In this document: in pieces, positions 41,050 to 51,982 of the stretch | Position numbering within the stretch: position 1 is the stretch's first letter | Layout: every line of letters begins with the position of its first letter | Assembly: GCF_000185365.1 (NCBI RefSeq) | Contig: NZ_GL622241.1 | Span: 1,514,586-1,578,585, forward strand | Direction of reading: 5' to 3' | From: Enterococcus italicus DSM 15952 | Lineage (GTDB): Bacteria > Bacillota > Bacilli > Lactobacillales > Enterococcaceae | Length of the DNA stretch: 64,000 nucleotides | Notes under the pieces: model-generated | What the model was told of the DNA's origin: nothing | Database searches by the model: none | The model's input: only the letters and a program-made list of their open reading frames with translations | Made by a program: the position numbers and the translations under genes

Positions 41050-42036
41050 TTAATATAATAGGCGCAATAATTCACTGACTACTTTTTCTCCATCATGGAA
41101 TACACCACCATTTTTCAGTTCTAAAAAATCAGTGGATACGACACGACATCCCTCTTCACGAAGACCTGTAAAATCATGTTTGACTTGTATGAGATATTCA
41201 TCGTAGACCGAAAAATCCATGTAGCCATCGGGAACTTTTTCAATATTGACCAGTACAGTATCGATAAATTGATGTCCAAGATGACGATGCATCACTCGCA
41301 CATGATCGGCGTCCGTGAAATGTTCGGTTTCACCTTTTTGAGTCATAATATTGCAAATGTATACTTTTTCCGCTTCACTGGCCTGAATGGCTTGGCCAAT
41401 TTCGTGAATCATTAAATTAGGCAAAATGCTCGTAAACAAACTACCAGGTCCCATTACAATCATATCCGCCTCTAAAATAGCCGTAACTACTTTTCTAGCC
41501 GCGGTCGGTTCCTCTTTATTTTCTTGATTGGTCACAAACACATGATCGATTGTTTTGCGTTCTTTTGCAATGTTGGATTCTCCAACTGCGGTCGTGCCAT
41601 CTCGAAAGACCGCATGGAGTACTAAAGGTTTTTCAGATGAGGGATAGATGTGTCCGTCGACATGCATCATCTTTGCCAGTAATTGGACCGCGTCATACGT
41701 ACTGCCGCGCATTTCGGATATCGCAGCTATAATCAGATTACCTAGCGCGTGGTTGGCTAAAAAGCTATCCTCTTGCTTAAAGCGGTATTGAAAAATATCT
41801 TCATATAGTTTCGGCATATCTGACAATGAGACTAAAACGTTGCGCAAGTCGCCCGGTGGCGCCATAGTAATTGATTTACGAATTTCACCACTGCTTCCAC
41901 CATCATCGGCGACAGTCACCACGGCAGTAATATCTACTCCTTGATTACGAAGCCCTTTTAAGATAACTGGTAAACCTGTCCCCCCACCAACAACCACCAC
42001 ACGCGGTTTTTTTAGACGATAGGTTTTCATTTTCAT
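41050..42036 (-). CDS. yvcK: YvcK/GlmR (CofD-like), UDP-GlcNAc-responsive regulator
   Basis: 328 aa Rossmann-type protein beginning with [17 protein letters not shown] (about res 13-29), then [14 protein letters not shown] and ending in the family's [12 protein letters not shown]. Known to bind UDP-GlcNAc and to stimulate GlmS, matching carbon flow to wall synthesis. Start overlaps the rapZ stop by four bases (ATGA), so it is translated with rapZ. Links functionally with glmM elsewhere in the window. Confidence 0.95.
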   Translation of the reverse strand: MKMKTYRLKKPRVVVVGGGTGLPVILKGLRNQGVDITAVVTVADDGGSSGEIRKSITMAPPGDLRNVLVSLSDMPKLYEDIFQYRFKQEDSFLANHALGNLIIAAISEMRGSTYDAVQLLAKMMHVDGHIYPSSEKPLVLHAVFRDGTTAVGESNIAKERKTIDHVFVTNQENKEEPTAARKVVTAILEADMIVMGPGSLFTSILPNLMIHEIGQAIQASEAEKVYICNIMTQKGETEHFTDADHVRVMHRHLGHQFIDTVLVNIEKVPDGYMDFSVYDEYLIQVKHDFTGLREEGCRVVSTDFLELKNGGVFHDGEKVVSELLRLLY

Positions 42037-42917
42037 GAACGATTCACCGTTTCCTTCCGCTTATCTTTGTCGCGATGGGTAATATTGACGTGATACTCTT
42101 TTGCTAGTAAGTCGCCAATTCGTTTCGTTAATGCCACGGAACGGTGTTGCCCACCCGTACAACCAATGGCGATCGTCAAGCTACTTTTTCCTTCTTTTAC
42201 ATAGCCTGGCATTATGGTCACTAACAATTGACTAAATTGTTGATAAAACGCTTCTGTCTCCTCAAAGGACATAACATATTCATAGACTGGTTTGTCTAGC
42301 CCGGTTAAAGGACGTAATTCAGGAACATAGTGGGGATTGGGTAAGAAGCGGACATCCATCACGATGTCGGCATCGATCGGCAAGCCGTATTTGAAACCAA
42401 ATGACACCATCTCCACACGAAAGCCCGTACCAGTCGCAGCACGAAATTCTTCATTGATTTTTTCACGTAATTGGCGAGGTGTTAGGACTGTCGTATCAAT
42501 AACTAACGTTGACTGTGATTTGAATTCAGCCAATAATGCCCGTTCTTTTTTAATACCTTCCGTAATCAAGCCATCCATTGCTAGCGGGTGTGCTCGTCTT
42601 GTTTCTTTGTAGCGAGAAACCAACTCTTCATCAGATGCATCTAAGAAAAGAATCTTGGTATCGATAAATTTGGTATTCTCAATATCAATCAACATGCCTT
42701 GGAGTTCTTCAAAAAATGAGCGTGATCGCATATCAATAACGAGGGCAATTTTTGTAATCTTCCCTGACTCTTTGATTAATTCCCAAAACTTAGGTATCAA
42801 TGAAGGCGGCATATTGTCAATACAAAAATAACCCATGTCTTCAAAACTTTGAACGGCTACTGTCTTACCTGCTCCGCTCATCCCTGTAATTATTACTAGT
42901 TCCAGACTATCTACCAT
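42033..42917 (-). CDS. rapZ: RapZ/YvcJ nucleotide-binding protein
   Basis: 294 aa P-loop protein. Walker [12 protein letters not shown] (about res 13-23), Walker B-like region at [11 protein letters not shown], and the C-terminal family block [17 protein letters not shown] (about 253). In enterobacteria RapZ controls GlmS through sRNA decay; in Firmicutes its nucleotide-binding role is less clear. ATG behind AGAAGGGAG; first gene of rapZ-yvcK-whiA. Confidence 0.96.
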   Translation of the reverse strand: MVDSLELVIITGMSGAGKTVAVQSFEDMGYFCIDNMPPSLIPKFWELIKESGKITKIALVIDMRSRSFFEELQGMLIDIENTKFIDTKILFLDASDEELVSRYKETRRAHPLAMDGLITEGIKKERALLAEFKSQSTLVIDTTVLTPRQLREKINEEFRAATGTGFRVEMVSFGFKYGLPIDADIVMDVRFLPNPHYVPELRPLTGLDKPVYEYVMSFEETEAFYQQFSQLLVTIMPGYVKEGKSSLTIAIGCTGGQHRSVALTKRIGDLLAKEYHVNITHRDKDKRKETVNRS

Positions 42918-42952
42918 TGCGATTGTCTCCCTTCTGTTGTTTCAATCAAACA

Positions 42953-42981
42953 ATTATATCATTCCGGGCGTATCATTACCA
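42953..42981 (-). promoter_or_regulatory. Promoter of rapZ-yvcK-whiA
   Basis: Extended -10 TGATATAAT (TATAAT 42953-42958); a weak -35 TGGTAA (42976-42981) at 17 bp. Confidence 0.55.
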
Positions 42982-43010
42982 TTATTTTCATCAAAAAAGA
43001 AATTGTGACA

Positions 43011-43094
43011 AAAAACCAGAAAATCCAAAAGTTTAAAAACAACTTACGAATTTTCTGGTCTTTTTACTTGTAGCAAAATAATTTTGCCTCAGTC
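43011..43094 (-). repeat. Structured intergenic repeat, family 1 copy B (terminator of uvrBA)
   Basis: On the minus strand, straight after the uvrA stop: TGACTGAG, a small perfect hairpin GCAAAAT-T-ATTTTGC, then the core hairpin (43011-43066) whose arms begin AAAAAGACCAGAAAAT and end with six T. Same plan as 20542-20648 and 61927-62009. Confidence 0.8.
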
Positions 43095-43095
43095 A

Positions 43096-45918
43096 CTATT
43101 GATTCAAGACATTTTTTAAATACAAGCCAGTGTAACTTTGCTCGTTTTTAGCTAATTGTTCCGGCGTTCCTAATCCGACAATCGTGCCACCGCCTGCACC
43201 ACCTTCAGGACCCAAGTCAATCAGATAGTCTGCCGTTTTAATGACATCTAAATTATGCTCAATAATCAAGACGGTATTGCCCGCATCGACGAGACGTTGC
43301 AACACCGTAATCAAGCGCGCGATGTCTTCACTGTGCAATCCAGTCGTCGGTTCATCTAAAATATAAAAACTCTTACCAGTCGAAATTTTGTGAAGCTCAC
43401 TCGCTAACTTCATCCGCTGTGCCTCACCACCAGATAGCGTCGTAGCCGGCTGTCCCAGCGTCACATAACCAAGACCAACATCGACAATAGTCTGTAATTT
43501 GCGATGAATTTTTGGAATAGGTTGGAAGAAATCCACCGCATCAGATACAGTCATCTCTAAAATATCGGCAATATTTTTCCCTTTATAATGAACCTCGAGT
43601 GTCTCCGAATTGTAGCGTTTGCCATGACACACTTCACAAGGGACATAGACATCGGGTAGAAAATGCATCTCAATTTTGATAATACCATCGCCACGACATG
43701 CCTCACAACGACCGCCTTTGACGTTGAAGCTAAAGCGACCTTTCTTATACCCCCGAACTTTGGCTTCATTAGTCTGTGCAAATAAATCGCGAACATCATC
43801 AAAGACACTCGTATACGTAGCCGGATTGCTTCGTGGTGTCCGACCAATTGGACTCTGATCGATATCAATAATTTTTTCAATCTCCTCGAAACCAGTGATT
43901 CGCTTATACTTACCAGGTTTGGCACTGTTGCGATTGATTTTTTGAGCCAAGGCTTTTTTTAGAATTTGGTTGACTAGCGTTGACTTACCTGAGCCAGAAA
44001 CCCCCGTCACAACAACTAGTTCTCCCAAGGGAAAAGCGACGTCAATGTTCTTTAAATTGTTTTCCGTCGCACCAAATACTTTGATTTTTTTGCCATTTCC
44101 TTTTCTTCGTTCAGAAGGGACAGGAATTTTTCGTTTACCAGATAAGTATTGCCCCGTTAATGAATTGGGGTTTTGCTCTACCTGCTCAGGTGTACCAGCT
44201 GCTACCACCTCGCCACCCATCGCACCAGCACCTGGTCCAATATCAATCAAATAATCCGCTGCTCGCATCGTATCTTCATCATGCTCGACTACCACCAATG
44301 TATTGCCTAAATCGCGCATATCTCTTAGTGACTGCAACAAGCGATCATTGTCTCTTTGATGCAAACCAATTGACGGCTCATCTAATATATAAAGCACACC
44401 GGATAGATTCGAGCCGATTTGCGTAGCCAGTCGAATTCGCTGTGCTTCACCGCCAGAAAGTGTTCCAGAAGAGCGACTCAATGTTAAATAATCCAAGCCC
44501 ACATTTCTTAAAAAGCTCAAGCGGTCGCGAACTTCTTTTACGATGGGTTTGGCGATTGTTTGTTCTTGCTCCGACAATGCAACTTGTTCAATAAATTGAA
44601 GTGTTTCACTGATTGGCTTTTCACTCAATTGACCCACATGAATGCCGCCAACTTTGACACATAGCGCTTGTTCATTTAGACGATAACCATGACAGGTCTT
44701 ACACGTTAGTTCCGTCATATATAACTTCATCTGCTCACGGGTATAGTCACTAGCAGTCTCATGGTATCTTCTTGAGATATTTGTCACGACACCTTCGAAC
44801 GGTGCATCAACATCTCTGACACCGCCAAAATCATTTTGATAATGAAAATGAAACGGTCGCTCACCTGATCCGTATAAAATCAAGTCTTGCTCTTCTTTAG
44901 GTAGCTCTTGAAAAGGCGTGTCCATGTCAATAGAAAAACTACGGCACGCTTGTTCCAACATTTGTGGGTAATATTGTGAACTAATCGGGTTCCAAGGGAC
45001 AAGCACCCCTTCATTTAGCGTTTTTGTAGGATCAGGAATCACCAAATCTAAATCCACTTCTAATTTCATTCCTAATCCATCACAGTCAGGACATGCTCCA
45101 AATGGTGCATTAAAAGAAAACAATCGTGGCTCTAATTCACCAACCGTAAAGCCACAATACGGACAAGAATAATGTTCACTAAATAAAAGTTCCTTTTCAC
45201 CGATAATATCCACTACGGCATACCCCTCTGACAGCCGCAGTGCCGCTTCGAAGGAATCAAATAGTCTAGAGCGTATCCCTTCCTTCACTACTAATCGATC
45301 GATTACGATTTCAATTGAATGTTTTTTGTTTTTTTCTAGTTCTGGCACTTCCGAAAGATCAAAGACCTCTCCATCCACGCGCACCCGCACGTAGCCTTCA
45401 CGTTGTATTTTTTCAAATACTTTTTTGTGTTGTCCTTTTTTTTCATGCACAATTGGCGATAGGACTTGGATTCGACTTCTCTCAGGTAAGGCTAGAACTT
45501 CATCTACCATCTGTTCCACTGATTGACTCGTGATTTCTACATGGTCATTTGGACAAATAGGGTGTCCCACTCTGGCATATAACAACCGCAAATAATCGTT
45601 GATTTCCGTTACTGTTCCGACTGTTGAACGAGGATTTTTACTGGTGGTTTTTTGATCGATTGAAATGGCAGGACTCAAGCCATCAATACTGTCCACATCA
45701 GGCTTATCCATCTGTCCTAAAAATTGTCTCGCATAGGCAGATAGGCTCTCAACATACCTCCGCTGACCTTCTGCATACAGCGTGTCAAACGCTAACGAAC
45801 TTTTCCCTGAGCCTGAAAGTCCCGTAACAACAACTAGTTTATCGCGGGGAATCGTCACGTCAATATTTTTTAGATTATGTGCCCTTGCACCATGTATCAC
45901 TATTTTATCATTAGCCAA
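43096..45918 (-). CDS. uvrA: UvrABC excinuclease subunit A
   Basis: Damage-recognition ATPase of nucleotide excision repair. Two ABC modules: Walker [14 protein letters not shown] near the N-terminus and [11 protein letters not shown] (about res 640), signatures [12 protein letters not shown] and [12 protein letters not shown], and zinc modules CPYCGFTV...CPDCDGLG and CEACRGDG...CEVCHGKR. 940 aa, normal. TTG start (45916-45918) behind TTAGGAGG, eleven bases after uvrB, so it shares the SOS-type promoter of uvrB. Confidence 0.98.
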   Translation of the reverse strand: MANDKIVIHGARAHNLKNIDVTIPRDKLVVVTGLSGSGKSSLAFDTLYAEGQRRYVESLSAYARQFLGQMDKPDVDSIDGLSPAISIDQKTTSKNPRSTVGTVTEINDYLRLLYARVGHPICPNDHVEITSQSVEQMVDEVLALPERSRIQVLSPIVHEKKGQHKKVFEKIQREGYVRVRVDGEVFDLSEVPELEKNKKHSIEIVIDRLVVKEGIRSRLFDSFEAALRLSEGYAVVDIIGEKELLFSEHYSCPYCGFTVGELEPRLFSFNAPFGACPDCDGLGMKLEVDLDLVIPDPTKTLNEGVLVPWNPISSQYYPQMLEQACRSFSIDMDTPFQELPKEEQDLILYGSGERPFHFHYQNDFGGVRDVDAPFEGVVTNISRRYHETASDYTREQMKLYMTELTCKTCHGYRLNEQALCVKVGGIHVGQLSEKPISETLQFIEQVALSEQEQTIAKPIVKEVRDRLSFLRNVGLDYLTLSRSSGTLSGGEAQRIRLATQIGSNLSGVLYILDEPSIGLHQRDNDRLLQSLRDMRDLGNTLVVVEHDEDTMRAADYLIDIGPGAGAMGGEVVAAGTPEQVEQNPNSLTGQYLSGKRKIPVPSERRKGNGKKIKVFGATENNLKNIDVAFPLGELVVVTGVSGSGKSTLVNQILKKALAQKINRNSAKPGKYKRITGFEEIEKIIDIDQSPIGRTPRSNPATYTSVFDDVRDLFAQTNEAKVRGYKKGRFSFNVKGGRCEACRGDGIIKIEMHFLPDVYVPCEVCHGKRYNSETLEVHYKGKNIADILEMTVSDAVDFFQPIPKIHRKLQTIVDVGLGYVTLGQPATTLSGGEAQRMKLASELHKISTGKSFYILDEPTTGLHSEDIARLITVLQRLVDAGNTVLIIEHNLDVIKTADYLIDLGPEGGAGGGTIVGLGTPEQLAKNEQSYTGLYLKNVLNQ

Positions 45919-45929
45919 CTAAAATCCTC

Positions 45930-47924
45930 CTAACCCAATTCCGCTTTTAATTCTAATATCGTATCTCGTAACGTTGCAGCTGCCTCAAAGTGCAAGGCCT
46001 TCGCTTCTTCGCGCATTTCTGCTTCTAATTTTACAATTAATTCTCGCTTGTCTTTTTTCGATAAATCACTCAGCTTGGCTAGTAGCGGTTCTGGTGTGTC
46101 TTCGGCTACTTTTGATACTCTGATGAGATCACGAATTTCTTTTTTGATTGTGACTGGAACGATACCGTGTTCTTCATTGTAGGCTTCCTGTAGGCCTCTT
46201 CTCCGAGCGGTTTCTTCAATTGCTCGGGTCATCGAGTCCGTCATTTTATCTGCATACATAATGACTTTCCCAGAAGAATTACGAGCTGCACGACCAATTG
46301 TTTGAATCAACGATCGTTCGCTACGTAAAAAGCCTTCTTTGTCGGCATCTAAAATCGCAACCAACGACACTTCTGGTACATCCAATCCTTCTCTTAATAA
46401 GTTAATACCGATTAGGACGTCAAATTTTCCTAAGCGCAAGTCTCGAATGATTTCCGTCCGCTCAAGTGTTTTGATATCGCTATGCAGGTACTTAACTTTT
46501 ATTCCTAGTTCATACAAATAATCGGTCAAATCTTCGGACATTTTCTTCGTTAATGTGGTAATAAACACCCGCTCGTCACGATCGACACGCTCATTGATTT
46601 CACCGACTAAGTCATCTATTTGCCCCATAATCGGTCTGACTTCAATCAATGGATCTAACAAACCGGTCGGCCGAATAATTTGTTGCACGACCAAATCAGT
46701 ATGCTCGTATTCATATGGTCCTGGTGTAGCGGATACGTAAATAATTTGATGCACATGCTTTTCAAATTCTTCAATCCGCAAAGGGCGGTTATCTAGAGCT
46801 GAAGGCAAGCGGAAGCCGTAATCAATCAACATCTGCTTCCGTGCACGATCACCATTATACATTCCGCGAATTTGTGGCATCGTGACATGGGATTCATCCA
46901 CGACAATGAGAAAATCATCTGGGAAAAAGTCGAGCAATGTATAAGGTGGCTCGCCTTCTTTCCGGCCATCCATATGACGAGAGTAATTTTCGATACCTGA
47001 CGTGTAGCCCATCTCTCGCATCATTTCAATATCATAATTGGTTCGTTGTTCCAATCGTTGAGCCTCTAGTAGCTGGTTATTTTCTCTTAATACTGCTAAG
47101 CGCAAAGCCAACTCTTCTTGGATGGCTGCTATTGCCACTTCCATATGATCGCCATCAGTCAAAAAGTGCGTCGCAGGGAAAATGGAGACATGCTCTGTGT
47201 CGGCATACACTTCACCAGTCAGTGCATCTACTTCACGTATGCGATCTACCTCATCACCAAAAAATTCAATCCGTAAGGCACGCTCATCTCTAGAAGCTGG
47301 GAATACTTCGACTACATCGCCACGCACCCGAAATCTCCCGCGTTGAAAGTCAATATCATTGCGCTCGAACTGAATATCAATCAGACGACGCAATACCTCG
47401 TCACGTGATATCTCCATTCCTTCTCGAATGGAGACCACTTGCTTTTGATATTCAAAAGGAGACCCCAAGCCAAAAATACAAGAAACAGACGCGACAACAA
47501 CAACATCATTTCTTTCAAGAAGTGAACTTGTCGCTGAATGTCGTAATTTGTCTATTTCATCATTGATACTAGCGTCCTTTTCAATGTATGTATCACTAGA
47601 AGGAACGTACGCTTCCGGCTGATAGTAATCGTAGTAACTTACAAAATACTCTACCGCATTATTGGGGAAAAATTCTTTGAACTCACCATATAATTGACCC
47701 GCTAATGTTTTATTGTGAGCCAAAATTAATGTTGGTTTATTTACTTGCTGGATGACATTGGAAATGGTATATGTTTTTCCCGTACCCGTTGCTCCTAACA
47801 AAATTTGTTCTTTTTTTCCATCGTTAATATGCTGAACTAACTGTCGAATCGCCTCTGGTTGATCGCCAGCTGGTTGATACTCCGATACTAATTGAAATTG
47901 ATTGGACATCACGCGATTGATCAT
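45930..47924 (-). CDS. uvrB: UvrABC excinuclease subunit B
   Basis: Helicase-like damage-verification subunit. Walker [13 protein letters not shown] (about res 38), the beta-hairpin region [16 protein letters not shown]-type VVDESH, motif [11 protein letters not shown], and the C-terminal UVR domain that contacts UvrC (about 625-664). I start at ATG 47924 (664 aa, protein [13 protein letters not shown]): GAAGGAG lies eight bases upstream and overlaps the alternative GTG at 47933. Confidence 0.97.
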   Translation of the reverse strand: MINRVMSNQFQLVSEYQPAGDQPEAIRQLVQHINDGKKEQILLGATGTGKTYTISNVIQQVNKPTLILAHNKTLAGQLYGEFKEFFPNNAVEYFVSYYDYYQPEAYVPSSDTYIEKDASINDEIDKLRHSATSSLLERNDVVVVASVSCIFGLGSPFEYQKQVVSIREGMEISRDEVLRRLIDIQFERNDIDFQRGRFRVRGDVVEVFPASRDERALRIEFFGDEVDRIREVDALTGEVYADTEHVSIFPATHFLTDGDHMEVAIAAIQEELALRLAVLRENNQLLEAQRLEQRTNYDIEMMREMGYTSGIENYSRHMDGRKEGEPPYTLLDFFPDDFLIVVDESHVTMPQIRGMYNGDRARKQMLIDYGFRLPSALDNRPLRIEEFEKHVHQIIYVSATPGPYEYEHTDLVVQQIIRPTGLLDPLIEVRPIMGQIDDLVGEINERVDRDERVFITTLTKKMSEDLTDYLYELGIKVKYLHSDIKTLERTEIIRDLRLGKFDVLIGINLLREGLDVPEVSLVAILDADKEGFLRSERSLIQTIGRAARNSSGKVIMYADKMTDSMTRAIEETARRRGLQEAYNEEHGIVPVTIKKEIRDLIRVSKVAEDTPEPLLAKLSDLSKKDKRELIVKLEAEMREEAKALHFEAAATLRDTILELKAELG

Positions 47925-47956
47925 CAACAACACTCCTTCAAAAAACTGTCTGACCT

Positions 47957-47982
47957 TAGTTTACCATAGCGAACATATTTTC
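47957..47982 (-). promoter_or_regulatory. uvrB promoter -10 with LexA/DinR-type box
   Basis: Extended -10 TGGTAAACT (TAAACT 47957-47962). Six bases upstream lies CGAACATATTTTCG (47969-47982, plus strand), one mismatch from the Firmicute DinR/LexA consensus CGAACATATGTTCG, placed where LexA would block RNA polymerase. Confidence 0.75.
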
Positions 47983-48039
47983 GCCATTTGTCTGAATTGA
48001 ATTTGAGAAAGAAATAGTTTGGTTCAATCTTTCCTGTTT

Positions 48040-48056
48040 TGTTAAATTATCTAACA
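48040..48056 (+). promoter_or_regulatory. GlnR/TnrA-type operator upstream of glnPQ
   Basis: TGTTA-AATTATC-TAACA, an exact match to the consensus TGTNA-N7-TNACA, ending 19 bases before the -35. Confidence 0.8.
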
Positions 48057-48075
48057 TGAGATGTAAGCAGTCATT

Positions 48076-48131
48076 TTGAAAATTACGCATTTCTTGATAT
48101 ACTTAGCCAATGATTAAAAATATTTGGCTAA
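48076..48131 (+). promoter_or_regulatory. Promoter of glnPQ and inverted repeat at the start point
   Basis: -35 TTGAAA (48076-48081), 16 bp, extended -10 TGATATACT (TATACT 48098-48103). An inverted repeat TTAGCCAA-N13-TTGGCTAA (48103-48131) spans the expected start; since its left arm precedes +1 it is more likely a DNA site than an RNA hairpin. Confidence 0.65.
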
Positions 48132-48168
48132 ACGAAATATTTTTAAGGAAATAAGGGGGAATTATTTA

Positions 48169-50337
48169 ATGAAAAAAAGGTTGTTTTTTTTAACGCTTTT
48201 TTCTATCATGATGACGTTTTTTCTAACGTCTGTAAAATCAGTATCAGCTGATGAAAAAACGTATCAAATCGGGACGGATGTCACGTTTGCACCATTCGAG
48301 TTTCAAAACGATAACAAAGAGTACGTCGGAATTGATATCGATCTCTTAAAGGCTATTGCAAAAGATCAAGGGTTCGACGTCAATATCCGAGCATTAGGAT
48401 TCGATAGCTCGATACAAGGTGTACAATCAGGGCAATTGGACGGTATGATTGCCGGCATGAGTATTACTGATGAACGTAAAAAATCATTTGATTTTTCAGA
48501 TCCTTATTTTGACAGTGGCATTCAAATGGCTGTCAAAGGTGACGATACGAGTATTTCATCTTATGAAGACTTAAAGGGCAAAATAGTCGGAGCGAAAGTC
48601 GGTACTGAAAGTGCAACGTTCCTAGATGAAAACAAAGACAAATACGGCTATACCGTGAAAACTTATGACGATGCAACTGGTTTATACGGTGCGATTGACA
48701 ATGGTACTGTCCAAGCTATTTTTGATGACTATCCTGTTTTGGGGTATGCCATTACTAAAGGGCAAGATTTGAAATTAGTCGGTGATGCAGAAAAAGGAAA
48801 CTCGTATGGCTTCGCAGTCAAAAAAGGCCAAAACACTGAATTATTAGAAAAATTCAATGCCGGCTTAAAGAAGTTAAAAGCATCTGGCGAATATGACAAA
48901 ATTGTCGCCAACTATATTTCATCTACAACAAGCACTTCAGATAGTTCAAGTGAAATGAAAAAAATCACTCCTAAAAAAGACACATACGTGATTGCCAGTG
49001 ATTCTGCTTTCGCACCGTTTGAATTTCAAAATTCATCAAATGAATATGTAGGAATTGACGTTGACTTATTGAAGCGTGCTGCTGAACTACAAGGGTTTAA
49101 CATTGAATTTAAGTTCATTGGATTCTCTGCAGCCGTTCAAGCTGTTGAGGGCAATCAAGCAGATGGTATGATTGCTGGGATGACGATAACGGATGAGCGT
49201 AAAAACTCATTTGACTTTTCAAATGCTTACTTCCAAAGTGGCATCCAAATCGCTGTTAAAAAAGACAATACTTCCATCAAATCCTATGAAGATTTAAAAG
49301 GAAAAACAGTTGGTGCAAAAGTTGGTACTGAAAGTGCTGATTTTCTAGCAGCAAATAAAGACAAATATGGCTTTAAAGTAAAAAATTATGATGCTGCCGA
49401 TCAGTTGTATGAGGCAGTCAAAGTCGGTGCAGTCGATGCCATCATGGATGACTATCCAGTAATTGGTTATGCAATTTCTCAAGGTCAAGAACTCGCTACA
49501 CCTATTGCCAAAGAATCTGGTGGTGAATATGGCTTCGCAGTGAAAAAAGGCCAAAACTCAGAGCTGATTGATATGTTCAATGAAGCGTTGGCAGAAATGA
49601 AACGGACCGGTGAGTACGATCAAATCGTAAACAAATATATCTCCAATGGTAGCGAGACTGCTGCAGAAAAAACAGAGAAAGCTGATAATTCAACACTCTG
49701 GGGTATTCTTCAAAACAATTACCAACAATTGTTAGCAGGTCTTGGTAAAACAATGGTTCTTGCATTGGTGTCATTTGCATTGGCTTTAGTGGTTGGTGTT
49801 ATCTTTGGTCTAATGAGTGTCGCACCAATCAAAGCCGTTCGCATCGTCGCTTCAATCTATGTTGATATTATCCGCGGTATACCGATGATGGTCCTGGCCT
49901 TCTTTATCTTCTTTGGATTATCAGGAGCAACAGGTATCACCATCCCTGACTTTGCAGCTGGGATTATTACGTTAACGTTAAATGCAAGTGCCTATATTGC
50001 CGAAATCGTTCGGGGTGGTATTAATGCTGTTCCAGTCGGACAAATGGAAGCATCTCGTAGTTTAGGTTTGTCTTATGGTCGTACGATGCAAAAAATCATC
50101 TTGCCTCAAGCAATCAAAATTATGATTCCTTCATTTGTTAACCAATTTGTTATTTCATTAAAAGACACAACCATCATTTCCGTTATCGGAGTGGTCGAGT
50201 TATTACAAACTGGGAAGATTATCGTTGCAAGTACACTTCAAAGTACGTACGTGTACTTTATTATTGCAGTGATGTATTTAATCATCATTACAGTATTGAC
50301 CCGAATTGCTAAAGTATTAGAAAAGAAGGTGAAATAA
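48169..50337 (+). CDS. glnP: Glutamine/amino-acid ABC transporter, two substrate-binding domains fused to permease
   Basis: 722 aa membrane protein. Signal-anchor (res 3-24, hydrophobic FFLTLFS... then SVSADEK), two tandem SBP_bac_3 domains (about 30-252 and 273-497; each has FAPFEFQN, YVGIDx[10 protein letters not shown] and AKVGTESA, so they are recent duplicates), then a five-helix His/Glu/Gln-type permease (about 515-722, with the EAA loop around [23 protein letters not shown]). ATG 48169 follows AAGGGGGAA; a reading starting 45 bases earlier lacks a site and would spoil the signal. Same design as lactococcal GlnP. Expression probably follows nitrogen supply through the GlnR box. Confidence 0.93.
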   Translation: MKKRLFFLTLFSIMMTFFLTSVKSVSADEKTYQIGTDVTFAPFEFQNDNKEYVGIDIDLLKAIAKDQGFDVNIRALGFDSSIQGVQSGQLDGMIAGMSITDERKKSFDFSDPYFDSGIQMAVKGDDTSISSYEDLKGKIVGAKVGTESATFLDENKDKYGYTVKTYDDATGLYGAIDNGTVQAIFDDYPVLGYAITKGQDLKLVGDAEKGNSYGFAVKKGQNTELLEKFNAGLKKLKASGEYDKIVANYISSTTSTSDSSSEMKKITPKKDTYVIASDSAFAPFEFQNSSNEYVGIDVDLLKRAAELQGFNIEFKFIGFSAAVQAVEGNQADGMIAGMTITDERKNSFDFSNAYFQSGIQIAVKKDNTSIKSYEDLKGKTVGAKVGTESADFLAANKDKYGFKVKNYDAADQLYEAVKVGAVDAIMDDYPVIGYAISQGQELATPIAKESGGEYGFAVKKGQNSELIDMFNEALAEMKRTGEYDQIVNKYISNGSETAAEKTEKADNSTLWGILQNNYQQLLAGLGKTMVLALVSFALALVVGVIFGLMSVAPIKAVRIVASIYVDIIRGIPMMVLAFFIFFGLSGATGITIPDFAAGIITLTLNASAYIAEIVRGGINAVPVGQMEASRSLGLSYGRTMQKIILPQAIKIMIPSFVNQFVISLKDTTIISVIGVVELLQTGKIIVASTLQSTYVYFIIAVMYLIIITVLTRIAKVLEKKVK

Positions 50338-50338
50338 A

Positions 50339-51076
50339 ATGGCTGAAAAAATACTCGTTGAAAATTTAGTAAAGAAATACGGTGACAATACCGTACTGAA
50401 TGATATTACAGCGTCGATCAATGAAGGCGATGTTGTTTGTATTATTGGTCCATCGGGATCAGGAAAATCGACTTTCCTACGCTGTTTAAATCGTCTGGAA
50501 GATCCGACAAGCGGTGCCATCATCGTCGATGGCGCTGACTTAACAGATAAAAATACTGATATTAATTTGGTTCGCCAACATATCGGTATGGTTTTCCAAC
50601 ACTTTAACTTGTTCCCTCACTTATCCGTATTGGAAAATATTACACTTGCACCAACTGATCTTGGCAAGCTATCAAAAGCTGACGCTGAAAAACGAGCCAT
50701 TCAACTACTGGAAACAGTTGGTTTAGCCGAGAAAAAAGATATATATCCTGACAACCTATCAGGTGGTCAAAAACAACGGGTCGCCATTGCACGTGCATTG
50801 GCAATGAATCCTGATATTATGTTATTCGATGAACCAACCTCTGCACTTGATCCAGAAATGGTCGGCGATGTGTTAAACGTCATGAAAAAATTAGCAAAAC
50901 AAGGAATGACAATGGTTATTGTTACTCACGAAATGGGATTTGCGAAAGAAGTCGCTAATCGTGTGATGTTTATTGACGGTGGTAGTTTCCTAGAAGATGG
51001 GACGCCTCAGCAAATCTTTGAGAATCCTCAAAATGATCGAACCAAAGATTTCTTGAATAAAGTTTTAAATATTTAA
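50339..51076 (+). CDS. glnQ: Glutamine/amino-acid ABC transporter ATP-binding protein
   Basis: 245 aa. Walker [14 protein letters not shown] (about res 35-47), Q-loop [10 protein letters not shown], signature [15 protein letters not shown], Walker [15 protein letters not shown] and switch His in THEMGF. Energises GlnP uptake. One base separates it from glnP; AGAAGGTGA from the glnP end is its ribosome site. Confidence 0.96.
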   Translation: MAEKILVENLVKKYGDNTVLNDITASINEGDVVCIIGPSGSGKSTFLRCLNRLEDPTSGAIIVDGADLTDKNTDINLVRQHIGMVFQHFNLFPHLSVLENITLAPTDLGKLSKADAEKRAIQLLETVGLAEKKDIYPDNLSGGQKQRVAIARALAMNPDIMLFDEPTSALDPEMVGDVLNVMKKLAKQGMTMVIVTHEMGFAKEVANRVMFIDGGSFLEDGTPQQIFENPQNDRTKDFLNKVLNI

Positions 51077-51107
51077 AAGATATAGAACATCGTTTAGCCC
51101 TCCCGGT

Positions 51108-51215
51108 CTTCAAAATTTCCAAATTGATTCGCAAATAGTTGAGAACTTTTGAAGGCTGTTAGAGCCAGTTTTACCCATATTAAAAAGGGAGTGTGACGAT
51201 GTCACACTCCCTTTT
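51108..51215. repeat. Structured intergenic repeat, family 2 copy (bidirectional terminator glnQ / gls24)
   Basis: Outer stem CTTCAAAA...TTTTGAAG (51108-51154), then GAGCC, then a perfect 15-bp hairpin AAAAGGGAGTGTGAC / GTCACACTCCCTTTT with loop GAT (51183-51215), T-rich both ways. Shares layout and GGGAGTGTGA with 35436-35557. Confidence 0.8.
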
Positions 51216-51222
51216 ATTTGAA

Positions 51223-51759
51223 TTATTCGACGCGTGGTTCTAAGTTTTCTTTTACATTTTCTGTTCCACGGTCAATTGATTTTTTCGCTTTGCCTGCTTG
51301 TGTAGAGATGTAGCTTCCAGCAGTTCCAGCAGCGTCAGTTACTTTATCTTGAACTGTTTCGCTTTCTTTTTCATACTCTTCTTTTGTTTTAATATCAACA
51401 ACGTTCACGTTAATTTCAATCACATCTAGGTGAGTCATTTTATCGACTTCAGTTTTGATTACACGTTTAATTTGGTCGTAAATGTCACGGACATCTCTAC
51501 CGTATTCAACGACAACGTTTAAATCAACAGCAACTTGTTTCTTACCAACTTCTGTGCTGATTCCTGAAGTAACATTGTCAGTATTTACTAATTTTTCTGC
51601 GATATTAGAGAAAAATCCGCCATTGACTGTCAATAAACCTGGAATATCTTTTAATGCAATCCCAATAATTTTTTGAATCACTTTATCCTCGTAAGTTAAT
51701 TCACCGTTTACATTTTGTTCTACTTTCTTTGTTTCATGTGGTAAAGTTTTGTTTTCCAT
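51223..51759 (-). CDS. gls24: Asp23/Gls24 family envelope stress-response protein
   Basis: 178 aa Asp23 (DUF322) protein: LTYEDKVIQKIIGIALKDIPGLL at the start, VAVDLNVVVEYGRDVRDIYDQI in the middle, and an Ala/Lys/Glu-rich tail. In staphylococci Asp23 coats the membrane through AmaP; in enterococci Gls24 is tied to bile-salt and starvation stress. Third gene of amaP-DUF2273-gls24, 15 bases after the second, behind AGGAGG. Confidence 0.93.
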   Translation of the reverse strand: MENKTLPHETKKVEQNVNGELTYEDKVIQKIIGIALKDIPGLLTVNGGFFSNIAEKLVNTDNVTSGISTEVGKKQVAVDLNVVVEYGRDVRDIYDQIKRVIKTEVDKMTHLDVIEINVNVVDIKTKEEYEKESETVQDKVTDAAGTAGSYISTQAGKAKKSIDRGTENVKENLEPRVE

Positions 51760-51774
51760 TCTTCATTCCTCCTG

Positions 51775-51972
51775 TTATTTGTTCTTATTGTTCATAAATT
51801 CTTGGAACAAACCATTTCTTTCTAAATATTGACCTAGGAAAAATCCTCCCACGGTCAAGAGCAGTAAAAAAATAGTTCTAAAAAAACCTAATGTTAAAAA
51901 TAATGCTGCTAATACAAATCCACACCCAGCGACAGTGAGCGGATATGAATTATCATAAAAAAACTGCTTCAT
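51775..51972 (-). CDS. DUF2273 small membrane protein
   Basis: 65 aa with two closely spaced hydrophobic helices (about res 11-30 and 33-48) and a short polar end. This is the DUF2273 type, found almost always between amaP and asp23/gls24 genes. Ribosome site ATAGGAGGGA. Role unknown; presumably part of the Asp23 membrane complex. Confidence 0.85.
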   Translation of the reverse strand: MKQFFYDNSYPLTVAGCGFVLAALFLTLGFFRTIFLLLLTVGGFFLGQYLERNGLFQEFMNNKNK

Positions 51973-51982
51973 CGTATCCCTC

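Noticed and set aside
48071-48086. CodY-like AT palindrome at the glnPQ -35
   Set aside because: ATTTTGAAAAT fits only half of AATTTTCWGAAAATT; the GlnR box explains control better.
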